Source: Deuterostichococcus epilithicus (Eukaryota > Chlorophyta > Trebouxiophyceae > Prasiolales > Stichococcaceae). From it: a stretch of 64,000 nucleotides of DNA. The stretch lies in contig JAVTLE010000007.1 in NCBI GenBank assembly GCA_033439295.1, forward strand, positions 930,001-994,000, given 5' to 3'. The translations under genes were made by a program, and so were the position numbers. Positions 1 to 10,511 of this stretch are shown here, in pieces (the first letter of the stretch is position 1; every line of letters starts with the position of its first letter). Under the pieces are notes generated by a model, which saw nothing but the letters and a program-made list of their open reading frames with translations, had not been told where the DNA came from and ran no database searches.

Positions 1-3000
1 TCAGCAGCACCAGGCCATCTGCGTCGATGTGGCCCAGCTTCTTCAGAATGGACGTCCTGTGCAGCAAAGGAATAAAGAAGTGCACATCAGCAACCATTCG
101 CTGGGTTCGACTCCTAACGCAACGTGGCTTCGCCCTCCTGCAGTGGCGCGTGCACTGGACAGCGGGCAAGGCTTGCGCACGGGCGATCAGTATTCCGTCA
201 AAAGGCAGCAATAAAGCCAGACACTCGTCCAGCATGGCGCACAGGAGCTCGGCCGGGCCACATCTGGTTGATAAGGCCCGGCACAGGGTCCGGCTGCATG
301 GCCAGCAGCACGGCAGCTGGCGGGCGCACCGCTGCTTGACCTCCTCCCGGAAGCCGGCGAGGTGGGACTCGCGCATGCGCGCCCGCAGCGCCTCCGCCCG
401 CGCCTTCAGTTCCGCCTTCTTCTCGAACGCTGCGTGCCTGCGGCGCAGGCGGCAAGCCATCAGTCCTCCGGGGACCAGTCGCTCGGTCATGCACCCTTTG
501 CAGGCGCCAGTGCCCCTCCGCCCCACCTTCAGCTCCGCCTGCCTCCTGCACGCCGCATGCCGGCGGCACGGCGGCAAAGTTGTTGTCAGACCTGATCGAT
601 GCACGCGCTGCTACAGGAATGCCTGCACCTCCGCCGCCGCTAACGGCGACTTAGAGCAAGTTGGTGGCCTCCTTGACATCCCTCTCTGAGAGCTTCTCTA
701 GTTCTGGCGATGGCTGTAGAGTGCCAAGCTGTGGCGCATGACAACCGGCATAAAGACGATGCCAAGCTTTCAGAACACCGGCTGTCGAACATCCCGGGCG
801 CGTGGGTTGCGCACTTCTTGTCGCTGTCCGTTGTCGACGCATGCAGCGCGTTGGCCGCCAGCTGCTGCTCGAGGGTGGCTATGCGCTGCGCGGCGGCCAC
901 CAGCCCAGGGTCCTCGATGCCGACATCCTCCACAGGGTCCAGCCGCGGCAGCCCGTCCGGGTGCTTGCCCTCCAGCTCCTGCGACCCGCATTGGTTCGCA
1001 TCGAGTGGATCTGATCAAGATCAATTTAGTGTGTGTGTGCTCCAGCATAGCGGCAATAGCTGGAATGCGCAGGATGCGAACAGGCTCCCGGCCGCGGCAG
1101 CATGGAGTCTTGGCGGGTCGCACGGCAAGCAGCGCGGCGCACAGCTGCTGCAGCACGCCTCCCAGTACGGTCTGCCTCAGGCCGCGACGGCCCCGTCGGA
1201 CGCCCCGGGCTCTGGCCTTGAACCATGATGGGAGGCGCAACACGCCGACAGGAAGGCATTGTGCGGCGGCATCGGCAGCTCCTTGGGGCTCGGCGCGCAC
1301 CCGCAGCATGAGCAGCATGGCGTGGCGGGCGTCGGCTCCGCGCAGGTCCGGCGGCACCGTGACCCGCATGCTGCCCACCGCCGTCAGCAGCGTCAGCGGC
1401 ACCGGGATGACGTGCATCTCCGCGCCCGCCCCCGCGCCCGGCGCCGGCCGCCCGCCTGCCGCACACCGGGCAATGAGGGGGCGTCCAGCAGCAGCCCCAT
1501 CCGGAGGACTGTGTGCATGGGATGCGCTTGCAGGGCAGGTGGGTGAGGCCGTGCGCTGTCGGCGGGTCAGAGCGCAACATGGTGGCCGCGGCTGCAGCCA
1601 CGCGGCAGGTCGGGGCTCGACCGGTTCGTTGAAGGCAGCGACCCCCGGCAAGCCGGACGCTTGCTGATGCTGATGCTGACGGTGCAAGGCAATCACCGCT
1701 GCACAGGCGTACGCTGCAGACATGCATCTAGGACAGCAAGGCGCACTGGCGACGGAGCCGGGCGCGCAGGGTAGCAAGGTGTCCAGCATGTACTGCTCAG
1801 CCGCGCCAGGCGGGCCCGCCGCTGCATGCCCATTGGCACCACCGCTGCCGGGCTGCGCTCCCCGCCGCGTGACGCACACCACGATGCCCCAGCCCCATTC
1901 GGTGTCGCCTTCCCGAACCCGCACCTGCGAGCGGCGCATAGATTGTGAACACCTGACTTCACCCCAAAGCGCAGCCACAGACAGGCACGCAGACTGCCTC
2001 GGCAGGCACCTCAGGGCGATGCTCGCTCGCGATCGGCTCGAGTTGACTGGGCAAGCTCACCCGCCTCACAGCTGGGAGAGCCCAGAATCTCGGCCGACTG
2101 GACAGGTGCCGTGAATTGCTCGTGGGCCGCGCAAACATGGTTCAGGGTTGAGGGCTTGAGGTTTTTAGGGCGTGCGCACCAGGCGGCCAGGGCGCAGGAA
2201 GTGCAGCAGCTTCTCGGGCCGCAGCATCGCTTTCAGCACCACCGCTTCCTGCTCCCGGATGTCCTGCGCTACGCACAGCACGCTTTGTCTCGGCCAACAA
2301 CCCTGCCGCTGCTCCTGGCCCGCCAGCGCACGTGCAAATGGCTGCAGCGTTCCGGACGCCGGTTGCCAGTTGCCTGCTGCTGGCAGCATACGTGCAGGCG
2401 TGGGCAATATACGCTGCTTCTGAGCAGTGCGCCTCATAAATGGGCACCACGTGTGGCGGCAGCACTGCTGTCGCACCTGCCGCAGCTGGTGGTACTGCGC
2501 GACTGCCTCCTCGCTGACCTCGCTGATCTCAGCCGCCTGCGCCTCCAGCTCGTCCACCTGCCGCTGCGTCTGCGCTTGTGGTGAAACCCAAAAGCTCTTT
2601 GTCAAGACGGATCACTGTTGCGACCAGAGGGCCTCCAGCTCGTCCACATGCTGCTGCGTCTATGTTCGCGAACAGCAGCACGGCCTCGAGCTCCGAGGGA
2701 GGCGCAGTCCCGGTCGCAGCTCAAGGTGATAGCGCACGGCTCGTGCGGCAGTTCTGGTGCCGCAGGGGAGCTGTGAGCGGACAGCACTTGGGCAGCAGGC
2801 CCTCGGCGTTGGGGAAGAGGTTGCGGAAAACAGCTGCGGACCTCTCCCCAATCAGGCCCGCGGCTTCGGAATGTGCACGCAGATGTCTGCACACCTCCGG
2901 CAGCGAGCGCTCGAACTGGAACTGCTGGAAGGAGTTGGCGATGACGTACTCCATGTCGTGCTCGGAGCCCTCGATGCGGCGGAGCAGGTTGAGCAGCGTG

Positions 3001-6000
3001 TAGTACGACAGCTTGAAGCTGGACAGCAGCGGGCTCGGCTTGCCCTGCACTATCGACCTGCGCGCGAACATCTGGGTCAGCAAAGCACCGTTCGCCGGTT
3101 CATGAGGGGTTTTCCGGATGGGGGGTGTCAAGGTGGGAAGGTGCAACTGCTGGCTACGCCTCGGCTCCTCCTGGAGGCGGCTTGAGGCACTTGCGCAAAT
3201 CAACCTCGTCTCTCAATCGATCTTCCGCAGGACCTGTAACCCCCACAACAGGCCGCGCCCGGCTTGCTGGCAGGAGAGAAGCAGGACGGTCAGATCGTCG
3301 TGTCGTGGCGCCGCACCGGCACGCCGCTGTGTCCATTTTCTCGTCGATCATCTGGATGACGACGCCAAAGTCGTCTTTTCCGCGCCGCCCTGCCCGCCCG
3401 CTCATCTGGATGTACTCGCCGCTGCTGACCCACCGCCTCTGCGTGCCCAGGCATGACCGACGGCTGTATTCCCCTTTGGGGTTGTACATGTTGCGCAGAC
3501 TGCGGCAGGACCCGGGGGCTATTCTGGTTCGGTGCTGCTCCATGTGATCCAGCGAGACAGCGCGGTGCTGGCCTCACCCTGCCACATGACTGCGGAGCGC
3601 AGCGGAGGAGCAGCACAAAGAATGGCAGCGGGATGGCATCTGCAGCTCACCTGCGTGCCATCCCACTTGCTCATGGCGGTAAAGATGACTGTCTTCGCCG
3701 GCATGTTGAGCCCCATGGCAAACGTCTCCGTCGCAAACAGGCACTGCACCGCATGGCAACCGCACTCGTCTGGCGGGATCCTGGGGCAACAGCATCATCT
3801 GCATGCAGATCAGTGCGTTCTCGCATAGCAGCTGTTGGGATGCATGACTCTGCTAGCAGCAGCCAGGTCCGCTGGATCGACAATGTCCACCAGGCAAGGA
3901 ACTGCACCTTGATGAGCTGCTCCTGGAAGAGGATCTCCACCAGCTCCTTCAAGATGGGCAGCAGCCCCGAGTGGTGCACCCCGATACCCTGCAGGGTGGG
4001 CAGAGCTCGTCAGGACAAGCAGCAGGCAGGGTCGCCCGCCAACGTTGATGCCAATTTGTGAACGACCCCCGCTATCTACTCGGCACTTGCGGCAAGCAGG
4101 TTGACGCCTTGGCCGCAGACGCGGCGCGCACCCACCTGGGTCGAGCAGGGGCAGCAATGCAGGTGACGAGGCAAGCGCCCTCGACAGGCAGTGCTGAACC
4201 CGTTCGGCGTTCGAACCCCTTCAGCATCCCCACGTCAGGCACATCAGCACCTGGGCCCAGCGCCGCGGCCCGCACCCTTGCCTCCAGCGTCTCACCTTCT
4301 TCAGCATGGGCAGCATGCGTGCAACGGGTCCCAGGCTACGGTCCTCCTCGCTGAGGCACTGGATGGCGTTGTTGAAGACCGTCTCCACCTCCGCCGCCTC
4401 CTCTGGCGTGTTGAAGTCCAGCTTGTTGCTGACTGCCATGCCGTACTGCTCGCACTCCCTGGGGATGGGGAACAAAACCTTGAACCTCGAACGCGCCTCA
4501 GACCGAGCGGCAGGCGGTGAACACAAGTGTTCGGCCAAGTCCGAACGGCAGGCGCTTTGCCTCAAGACAGAGTGATTTTCAAGCTTCCTGTAGGTCTCGG
4601 TCTTTGCTTGCACTTCCTGGGTCATGCACCTCAGCCATGGCTCATTGACGAGCGCTCACGTCACACGAGGGGCACTGTGGAGCTCCGTACCTCACGACTG
4701 GTCTGGCTCGTCCAAAGGCTTGCAAGCCATCCAAAACTTGTGGCTGGACGAACATCCAATACGTGGTGACAGCTACAGTGCCGGCAGCGCGCGGTGGCAC
4801 CCACTTGCGGCTGAAGCTGAAGACGATGACAGGCTCGAAGCGCTTGTCCTTGACCAGGCGCAGGATCTTGTAGATGTCCGTTCCCAGGTCGCCGTCGCCC
4901 TTGCCGCCGCCGCGGCCGCCATCGCGCCCTCCACCGCGGCCACGGCCGCCGCGCCCGCCCCGGCCACCTGCACGGCGCAGGTTGGCTGCCTTCACCGAGA
5001 ATGTGCACCGGTCACCCAAACCTGTACCACACTCTGCAGCCGGCACAGACATTCGATCCCAGCGATGACAGTGATCTGCTTCGCCTTGTGATCTGCTTTC
5101 TCTTCGTGGTCTGCCCCTTCTTCGCTGATCAGCAATGACTAATATCATGTAACTGCTGCCCAGCATTGCCGCCCGACGCCGCACCTCGGCTGCCGCGGCC
5201 GCCACCGTCCCGGCCGCCGCCGCCGCCGTCGGGCGTGCCATTGGAGGCGAGCCCTGACTCGTTGCGACCCGCAGGCGGTGCGGCCTCGCCGTCTGTCAGG
5301 CCGAAGGCCTTGAAGCGCAGGTCCGCAAAGTTGGCTTCCTTGAAGCGGCCCTGCTCGTCCAGCACCTATGCCGGGAAGGGCAAGATGTGTCGCACAGGTG
5401 GTTTGCACAGGACCCTTCTGAGGGGACAGGAGCTGTGACCACAGACAGCAGACCACAGCCGTTCGCAAGGCAACCTTTCCACGATCAACAGATCTGAGCA
5501 CTGCAGCTGCAGCTCCCCTCTAGACTGCAGCGCCCCAAGCTGCAGACCAGGCAGTGCTCGAAGGGCATGCTGCCATCGAGCCGGTTCATGAGCACGGGCG
5601 AGCAAGGCGCACCGCGTACAGGCCGTTGCCGCCAATGGGAAAGGCGTAGTGCTGCAGCGGTGTGGGGCGATAGTCGGTGTACACCACGTGGCATGGCTGC
5701 CGGTGGAGCGACGCCACCCAGGCGGCAAACTCTGTCGCGTTCGCCAGCGTTGCTGAGAGAAACACCTGGCACGATGGGGTATTTGGCAGATATCAGAAGC
5801 GCGTGGTGATGCGGATGCCATGAGCCCTGCCACATGGTGACGCGCTCACATCTGCATGCATGCCGTCGACCGCTGATACCCAGTGCACAGCGCTTGATGT
5901 GGACGTCCTGGGGCAGGAAGATATAGACTGACCTAACTGCCAGCTTTGGAAAAATTTCCAGCAGTAAGCTGAGCCAGAAGGAGGAAGGAGGGCACAGTAG

Positions 6001-7744
6001 GAGCGTACCATGTGGATGTCTTCGAGCAGGAGATGACGAACTGCCTTGCACACAGACGGCAAACGACGAACAAAGAAACGCCTGTGGCGGCGGCACCAGC
6101 GCCCCCGAACGGCAAACGCGGGACACGCACCATGTGGATGTCCTTGGGCAGGAAGATGATGGACTCCTCCCACACAACGCCGCGCTCCCGGTCCTGCATG
6201 TAGTGCACCTCATCGAAGATCACCCATGCCACCTCCCGCAGCAGCTCGCTGCCCCTGGATCGGGTTGCCAAAATGACCAATCAGTTTCTGGTTTGCAGCC
6301 AATTCTGGTGTCGGGCGCGAGGCGGAGGCCATTGGAGCATCCCATGCCACCACCTCCAGCAGCAGCTCGTTGCCCCTGCAGTGGTTGCCAGAGGCACGCG
6401 CAACCTGAACTCTGTCGGTTCAACGCTTCGTTCAACGCTTAAATTGTGGTGTTGAGGGCACGCTGGATGGTGCGCTCAAAGTCCTGTTGTCTGAGGCACT
6501 GCGGGGGATGCGGCGTGTCCTGCTGCCACTTCAACCCCGCTGGTCCGAGATGCCCACAAACAGCTACGCGACAAACTGGCAGAGTGTGCTTGCGATGCAG
6601 CCTTCCACACATACCTCCGGCATACCCTGGCAGAGCCCTGCAGAAGGGAGGTGCTCCTGCTGGACGGGGGAAAACGAGAAGGAAGTCGCACCGGTACAGC
6701 ATGGAACGCAGGATCTCGGTCGTCATGACGACGCACGCGGCGTTGGGGTTAATGGAGACATCGCCTGTCATCAGCCCCACGTCATGAAACTCCTCGCTGA
6801 GCTCACGGAACTTCTGGTTGCTCAGTGCCTGTGCGCATGGAACGCAGACGTGGCGTGTTGGAGCGCCACAGCCTTTGGTCGCACTTGCGGGCGGCCCCTG
6901 GCCGCTGGCGCTGGCGCCCCTAAAACTGCCATCACTCAGGACGCAGGGCGCCTGATTGAACACGCCACATTCATGTGGTGAAGCAATGCGATGGACAGCG
7001 CTCATGCCGGAGAATCTTCGCCAACCTTGCCGCCCCGTTCCCCCAGCTGACCTTGAGCGGCGAGGTGTAGATGACGCGCTGCTTGTCGCGCCACGCCATG
7101 GCGATCGCATACTCAGCGACCGCAGTCTTGCCCGCTGACGTGTGCGCCGACACCAGCACCGACTCCTGCCGCTCCTTTGGGCAGGAAGCAGCCCCGGCAG
7201 AGATCAGTGCCCTCCGCCGCAGCTCACACGCATCAGGCCAAGCTGCTGCATTGCGTGCAGGGCGGATCAAGACGCTTCATTGCAATACGGCTGGCGTCCG
7301 GACCCCGGGCCGTGCACAGAGCTCTTGCGCACCAGGCAAGCCACGGCCGTGCTCTGGAAGGGGTCCAGCTTGAATGGGTACTCCTTTGCCATGGTGCCGT
7401 GCCATGCCGGCTCCTGCAGTGTGCCTGCGTGCGGCATGCGTGTTGTGTAGGAATGTGACAATTGCAGTGTCGGAGGCGACATTCATGATCGACGTGAGTT
7501 TGCTTATTGCTCGTATTGCTGTGTGCAGCGCAGCGCCCACACCGTGCAGCGCAGGGTCGAGACTCCTGGTGGCCTCATCGAACTCCGGTGGCACCTCCAC
7601 TTCGTGCTTCAGCACCGGAATCGGCCGGGTCCGCTTGGGCTTGGGTGCTGAGGCGCTTGCGTCTTCGTCATGCTGCTCCCTCTTGCGTTTGGCGGCCTCA
7701 CGTGTGGCAGCAGCAACCTTCAGACCATCCTCTGTGGCTTCCAT
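1..7744 (-). CDS. MTR4: MTR4-type exosome-assisting DExH RNA helicase (partial, C-terminus beyond left edge)
   Basis: Ski2-like helicase that feeds nuclear RNA to the exosome. Start chosen at 7744 ([10 protein letters not shown]), since the longer reading begins with TTG. Exons seen: 7543-7744, 7333-7424 ([11 protein letters not shown]), 7052-7174 ([17 protein letters not shown], Walker A), 6692-6828, 6131-6254 (VIFDEVHYM, motif II), 5613-5765 ([14 protein letters not shown], motif III), 5154-5365, about 4805-5005, 4296-4458, 3908-3988 ([11 protein letters not shown]), 3651-3743 ([13 protein letters not shown]), 3317-3438 ([12 protein letters not shown], motif VI), 2895-3057, 2467-2569 (coiled start of the arch), 2180-2263, 1747-1924 (WGWGIVV, KOW-type arch), then smaller exons about 1235-1530, 850-985 ([11 protein letters not shown]), 640-720, 330-590 and 1-60 ([11 protein letters not shown]). 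MTR4 is favoured over SKI2 because of the [16 protein letters not shown] context and arch motifs. An RG-rich stretch (about 4900-4990) sits where other MTR4s have a short linker. The 5154/5005 intron boundary is unresolved. Head-to-head with the methyltransferase, 265 bp between start codons. Confidence 0.93.
2631..2664 (-). repeat. Echo of MTR4 arch exon 5' edge
   Basis: 30 of 34 bases match 2541-2574, exactly 90 bp away. The real exon follows GCGCAG|ACGCAG; the copy follows CATAG|ACGCAG, so an acceptor AG is kept. Confidence 0.92.
5893..6036 (-). repeat. Two echoes of MTR4 motif-II exon 3' edge
   Basis: 6005-6036 and 5893-5925 repeat the real edge at 6127-6160 (encoding FLPKDIHMV plus donor), spaced about 115-120 bp. 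The nearer copy keeps CCACATG|GTACG next to real CCACATG|GTGCG; the farther copy has lost the GT. Confidence 0.88.
6341..6390 (-). repeat. Echo of MTR4 motif-II exon 5' edge
   Basis: Matches 6223-6270 at an offset of about 118 bp (CCCATGCCACC, CAGCAGCTCG, TGCCCCTG, GTTGCCA). The acceptor is kept: CTGCAG|GGGCAACGAG beside the real ATCCAG|GGGCAGCGAG. Confidence 0.9.
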
Positions 7745-8009
7745 CGCAGCGGACAATCAAGTCACCGCCGTTGCATCATTAATACGACATCACGGTGCAC
7801 GTCACGCGGCCAACGATGTCGATCTGCGCACCTGCACTTGCGATCTGTGTGTGTCGGCAATCTGCTGCAGGGCGGGCCGTGAATCGACCACTGCGACTGC
7901 GATTTGGCGCGAGTCATTTCGATTTTGAAGCTTTGATCGTCGCTTCAGTTCAGGCTTCACAAGACAAAGTCGCCCTGCGCACATGCCCCATAGGCAAGCG
8001 TTCTGCACA
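7745..8009. promoter_or_regulatory. Divergent promoter interval, MTR4 / methyltransferase
   Basis: The 265 bp between the two opposed start codons must hold both 5' regions. I see no clear TATA box. An in-frame ATG at 7983 gives the methyltransferase a possible nine-residue longer start. Confidence 0.5.
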
Positions 8010-10307
8010 ATGACAGACAGGGTTGATCCCGCGGTCGCAGACGGCGCGGCACAAGCACCTGACGCCAAGACTCCTGCCGACGAGCTGCTGTCAGAGGACG
8101 ATGCAACAGCCCAGGCCAGATGGGAGCAGCTCAACGAGGAGGAGCTGCAGCAGGAGATCGCGCGGTATCGCACATCGCTGCAGGGCTTGGCCACAGACCT
8201 GGCCTCCGCTGGGTTCGGCGCCGATCTCCAGCACGGCGATCGCTCAGGTGCAATGCATTACCACGTGCAAGCAGCCCTTGATGCATGCGCGACTTGTGGT
8301 GTTAGTACAGGTATCGATAATTTTGTTAGGCGACGGATCCTGGCGACATAATCAGGCAATGGCGCTGGGGGCGCGGCGACCGACAGCGGGCTCGGCCTTG
8401 GTCAAGAGGGGTTGGACTATCAGCTCGGGTCGGTCGACGATCTGGAGCCTTCCGAGTGGCAGGTGCGCAATTGGATCTGGTGGACCGTGGGGCCATGGTC
8501 ATCTGCTGTTATCAAGAGGCATGCACACACATCGCGGCTTGCTGCGGGATGATCCAACTCGGCATGTGTGCCGGCAACAGCAGCCTGCTGACAGGACAGT
8601 GCTGCACGTGTTTTGTCATGCCTTCTTGTCATGGTGGACTGAATGCGCCCCTGGCATATGGCAGGTGCCGCCGCACTGCATTCCTATCCACGCAAACGTG
8701 ATGTCCTACGACTGGAGCCAGCTGGCGGCCACGACGCAGTTCGACGTCATCATGATGGACCCGCCATGGGCGCTGGCGACTGCAAACCCCACCCGAGGTC
8801 AATGTGCTGATCGCCCACTGCGGCTGTTGCAGACATACTCTTAGTGTCGCCTGCACATGGCGGTCATGAGGCTTGAGGGGTGCACCCTCAGGTCACACGT
8901 TTGAAAACTCAAGGCGATTGACTCAACACGTGGGAAGGCAGACGCACATCTAACATTGCAGTCTATAAAATAGATGGATTTGTGGCTCCAGGCGTGGCGC
9001 TGGGGTACAGCCAGCTTACGGACGCGGACATTGTCAACCTGCCAATCCCGCGATTGCAGACCGCTGGCTTCCTGTTCGTGTGGGTCATCAACGCCAAGTA
9101 CAAGTTCACGCTGGACCTATTCGAGCGCTGGGGTTACACGTACGACTTTGGCACCGGCTGCTGCGAATGCCGCTGTGCCACTTTCAAGAGACTGTTGCAG
9201 CACTGCCTGGGTCTGCGATTGTGCATCTCGTGCTGCTCTGCGTGCATCTCAAGCCCGCTCATCTGTGCGGCTTGGAACTGGACATTGGAAGGGTGCGCTG
9301 CACCGCTCATACGTCGATTCCAATTCCGCACCGTGCAGGGTGGTGGACGAGATCGTTTGGGTGAAGATGACTGTCAACCGGCGCCTGGCGAAAAGCCATG
9401 GCTACTACCTGCAGCACGCCAAGGAGGCGTGCCACCGATTGGATGCCCCCGAATGCCTGCTTTCTTGTCTTCTGTGGCTTTTGCACCACGAGCCGGCGTC
9501 CGTCATGTGCAGGTGCCTTGAGCTGATCGCCTGTCTAGACTTATGGCACGGCAGGCCGAGTTGCTGCTCTGCCATATGGCAGCGCACGGCCAGTCCTATG
9601 TGAAGCTCTGGACCGAGACCTGAATCACAGTCTCAATGAAATAATGTGTGGAACTTGAACCTCCAGGTATGCCTGGTGGGGCGGAAGGGAGACGACCCGC
9701 CGGGGATGCGGCGCGGCGCCGGCAACGACGTCATCTACAGCGAGCGCCGGGGGCAGAGCCAGAAGCCGGAGGAGATCTACCAGCTCATCGAGGAGCTGGT
9801 GCCCAACGGTGCGCTCGCCCTGAGAAGTCTGAAGGCCATGCTTTTGATTCTGAATATTTATGGACCTGGTGCCCATTGGTAGCGCTTGTCCTAACGTCAT
9901 CTACAGAGATGCCGCTGATTGTCATCTGGTTCTGCTGCTTCTGGGCTCGATGGCACGGCACATCTTTGCCGACTGATGCACTGACGCCGAATGATGCACG
10001 GGTGCGCACTGGCCAGGCAGGTAGAGGGCAATTGTTCCACTGGTTGCTGCTGACATCTGGTGATGCGTCCCAAAGAGAACAATCCCTATACTGATGCGCT
10101 TTGATTCGTTGATGTGCAGGCAAGTACCTGGAGATATTTGGCAGAAAGAACAACTTGCGCAACTACTGGGTGACGCTCGGCAACGAGGTCACCGGCACAG
10201 GGCTGCCGCCAGAGGACCGCACTGTGCTTGCCGGCGCCTTGGGCGTACCAGGCGCCGTGTATGGCCGCAGGAACGAGCAGCAAGCAGCTTCGCCCATGAC
10301 AACTTGA
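8010..10307 (+). CDS. MT-A70 family adenine-N6 methyltransferase, AMT1/MTA1-like
   Basis: SAM-dependent methyltransferase. Seven exons: 8010-8247, 8356-8462, 8665-8797 (end +/-1), 8992-9139, 9339-9426, 9667-9808, 10120-10307; about 347 residues. The N-terminus is acidic and coiled. The catalytic DPPW sits in DVIMMDPPWALATANPTRG; the core continues GYSQLTDADIVNLPIP, GFLFVWVINAKYKF, VVDEIVWVKMTVNRR, GYYLQHAKEVCLVGRKG, SQKPEEIYQLIEELVP, and ends FGRKNNLRNYWVTLGNEV. DPPW shows the active subunit type rather than the METTL14 EPPL type. The NPTRG after DPPW and the HGYYLQHAKE block differ from METTL3 (PYGTMSDDE, GHWLNHGKEH) and recall the ciliate MTA1/AMT1 group that methylates DNA. That assignment is from memory; METTL3-like mRNA activity is the alternative. 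Intron 5 (9427-9666) has a GC-AG boundary. TGTAA lies at about 10397, 90 nt after the stop. Confidence 0.85.
9863..9892 (+). repeat. Echo of methyltransferase exon 6 3' edge
   Basis: Within intron 6, this segment resembles 9793-9821, the last 16 exon bases plus donor, at an offset of 70 bp. Both read GA-CTGGTGCCC followed by a G|GT donor-like step and then GCGCT. A second short block (GTCATCTACAG at about 9895) also recurs from the exon at about 9730. Confidence 0.7.
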
Positions 10308-10396
10308 CATGCCCGTGTTCGTGATTTGTGAAATAGTAGGTAGTAGGTTGCAACATACAAACCAGCAGCTCCAAAATCCGCATGAACAACAAGAAT

Positions 10397-10401
10397 TGTA
10401 A
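10397..10401 (+). terminator. TGTAA poly(A)-type signal of the methyltransferase gene
   Basis: TGTAA is the usual near-upstream polyadenylation element of chlorophyte nuclear genes. It lies about 90 nt past the stop at 10307, before the convergent peroxidase gene ends at 10512. Confidence 0.55.
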
Positions 10402-10511
10402 CAAGGCCGCACACACTAGGTTTAATGTACACATGGCGATTCGCCAGCAGCCCCGAACACCCTGCGACTCGCGAAGCAAGGCCGAGCCAGGTTCCGTTTG
10501 AATCTGCCTAG

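Noticed and set aside
98-118. GGTTCGACTCC, a tRNA B-box-like string
   Set aside because: No matching A box, acceptor stem or cloverleaf can be drawn around it, and it lies within MTR4 intron/exon sequence.
27-689. 220-codon plus-strand open frame at the left edge
   Set aside because: Antisense shadow of the MTR4 C-terminal exons with skewed Arg/Ser/Ala composition.
770-1978. 402-codon open minus-strand frame
   Set aside because: Only parts (the arch exons WGWGIVV and EMHVIPV) are real MTR4 exons; the rest is intron read through in GC-rich DNA.
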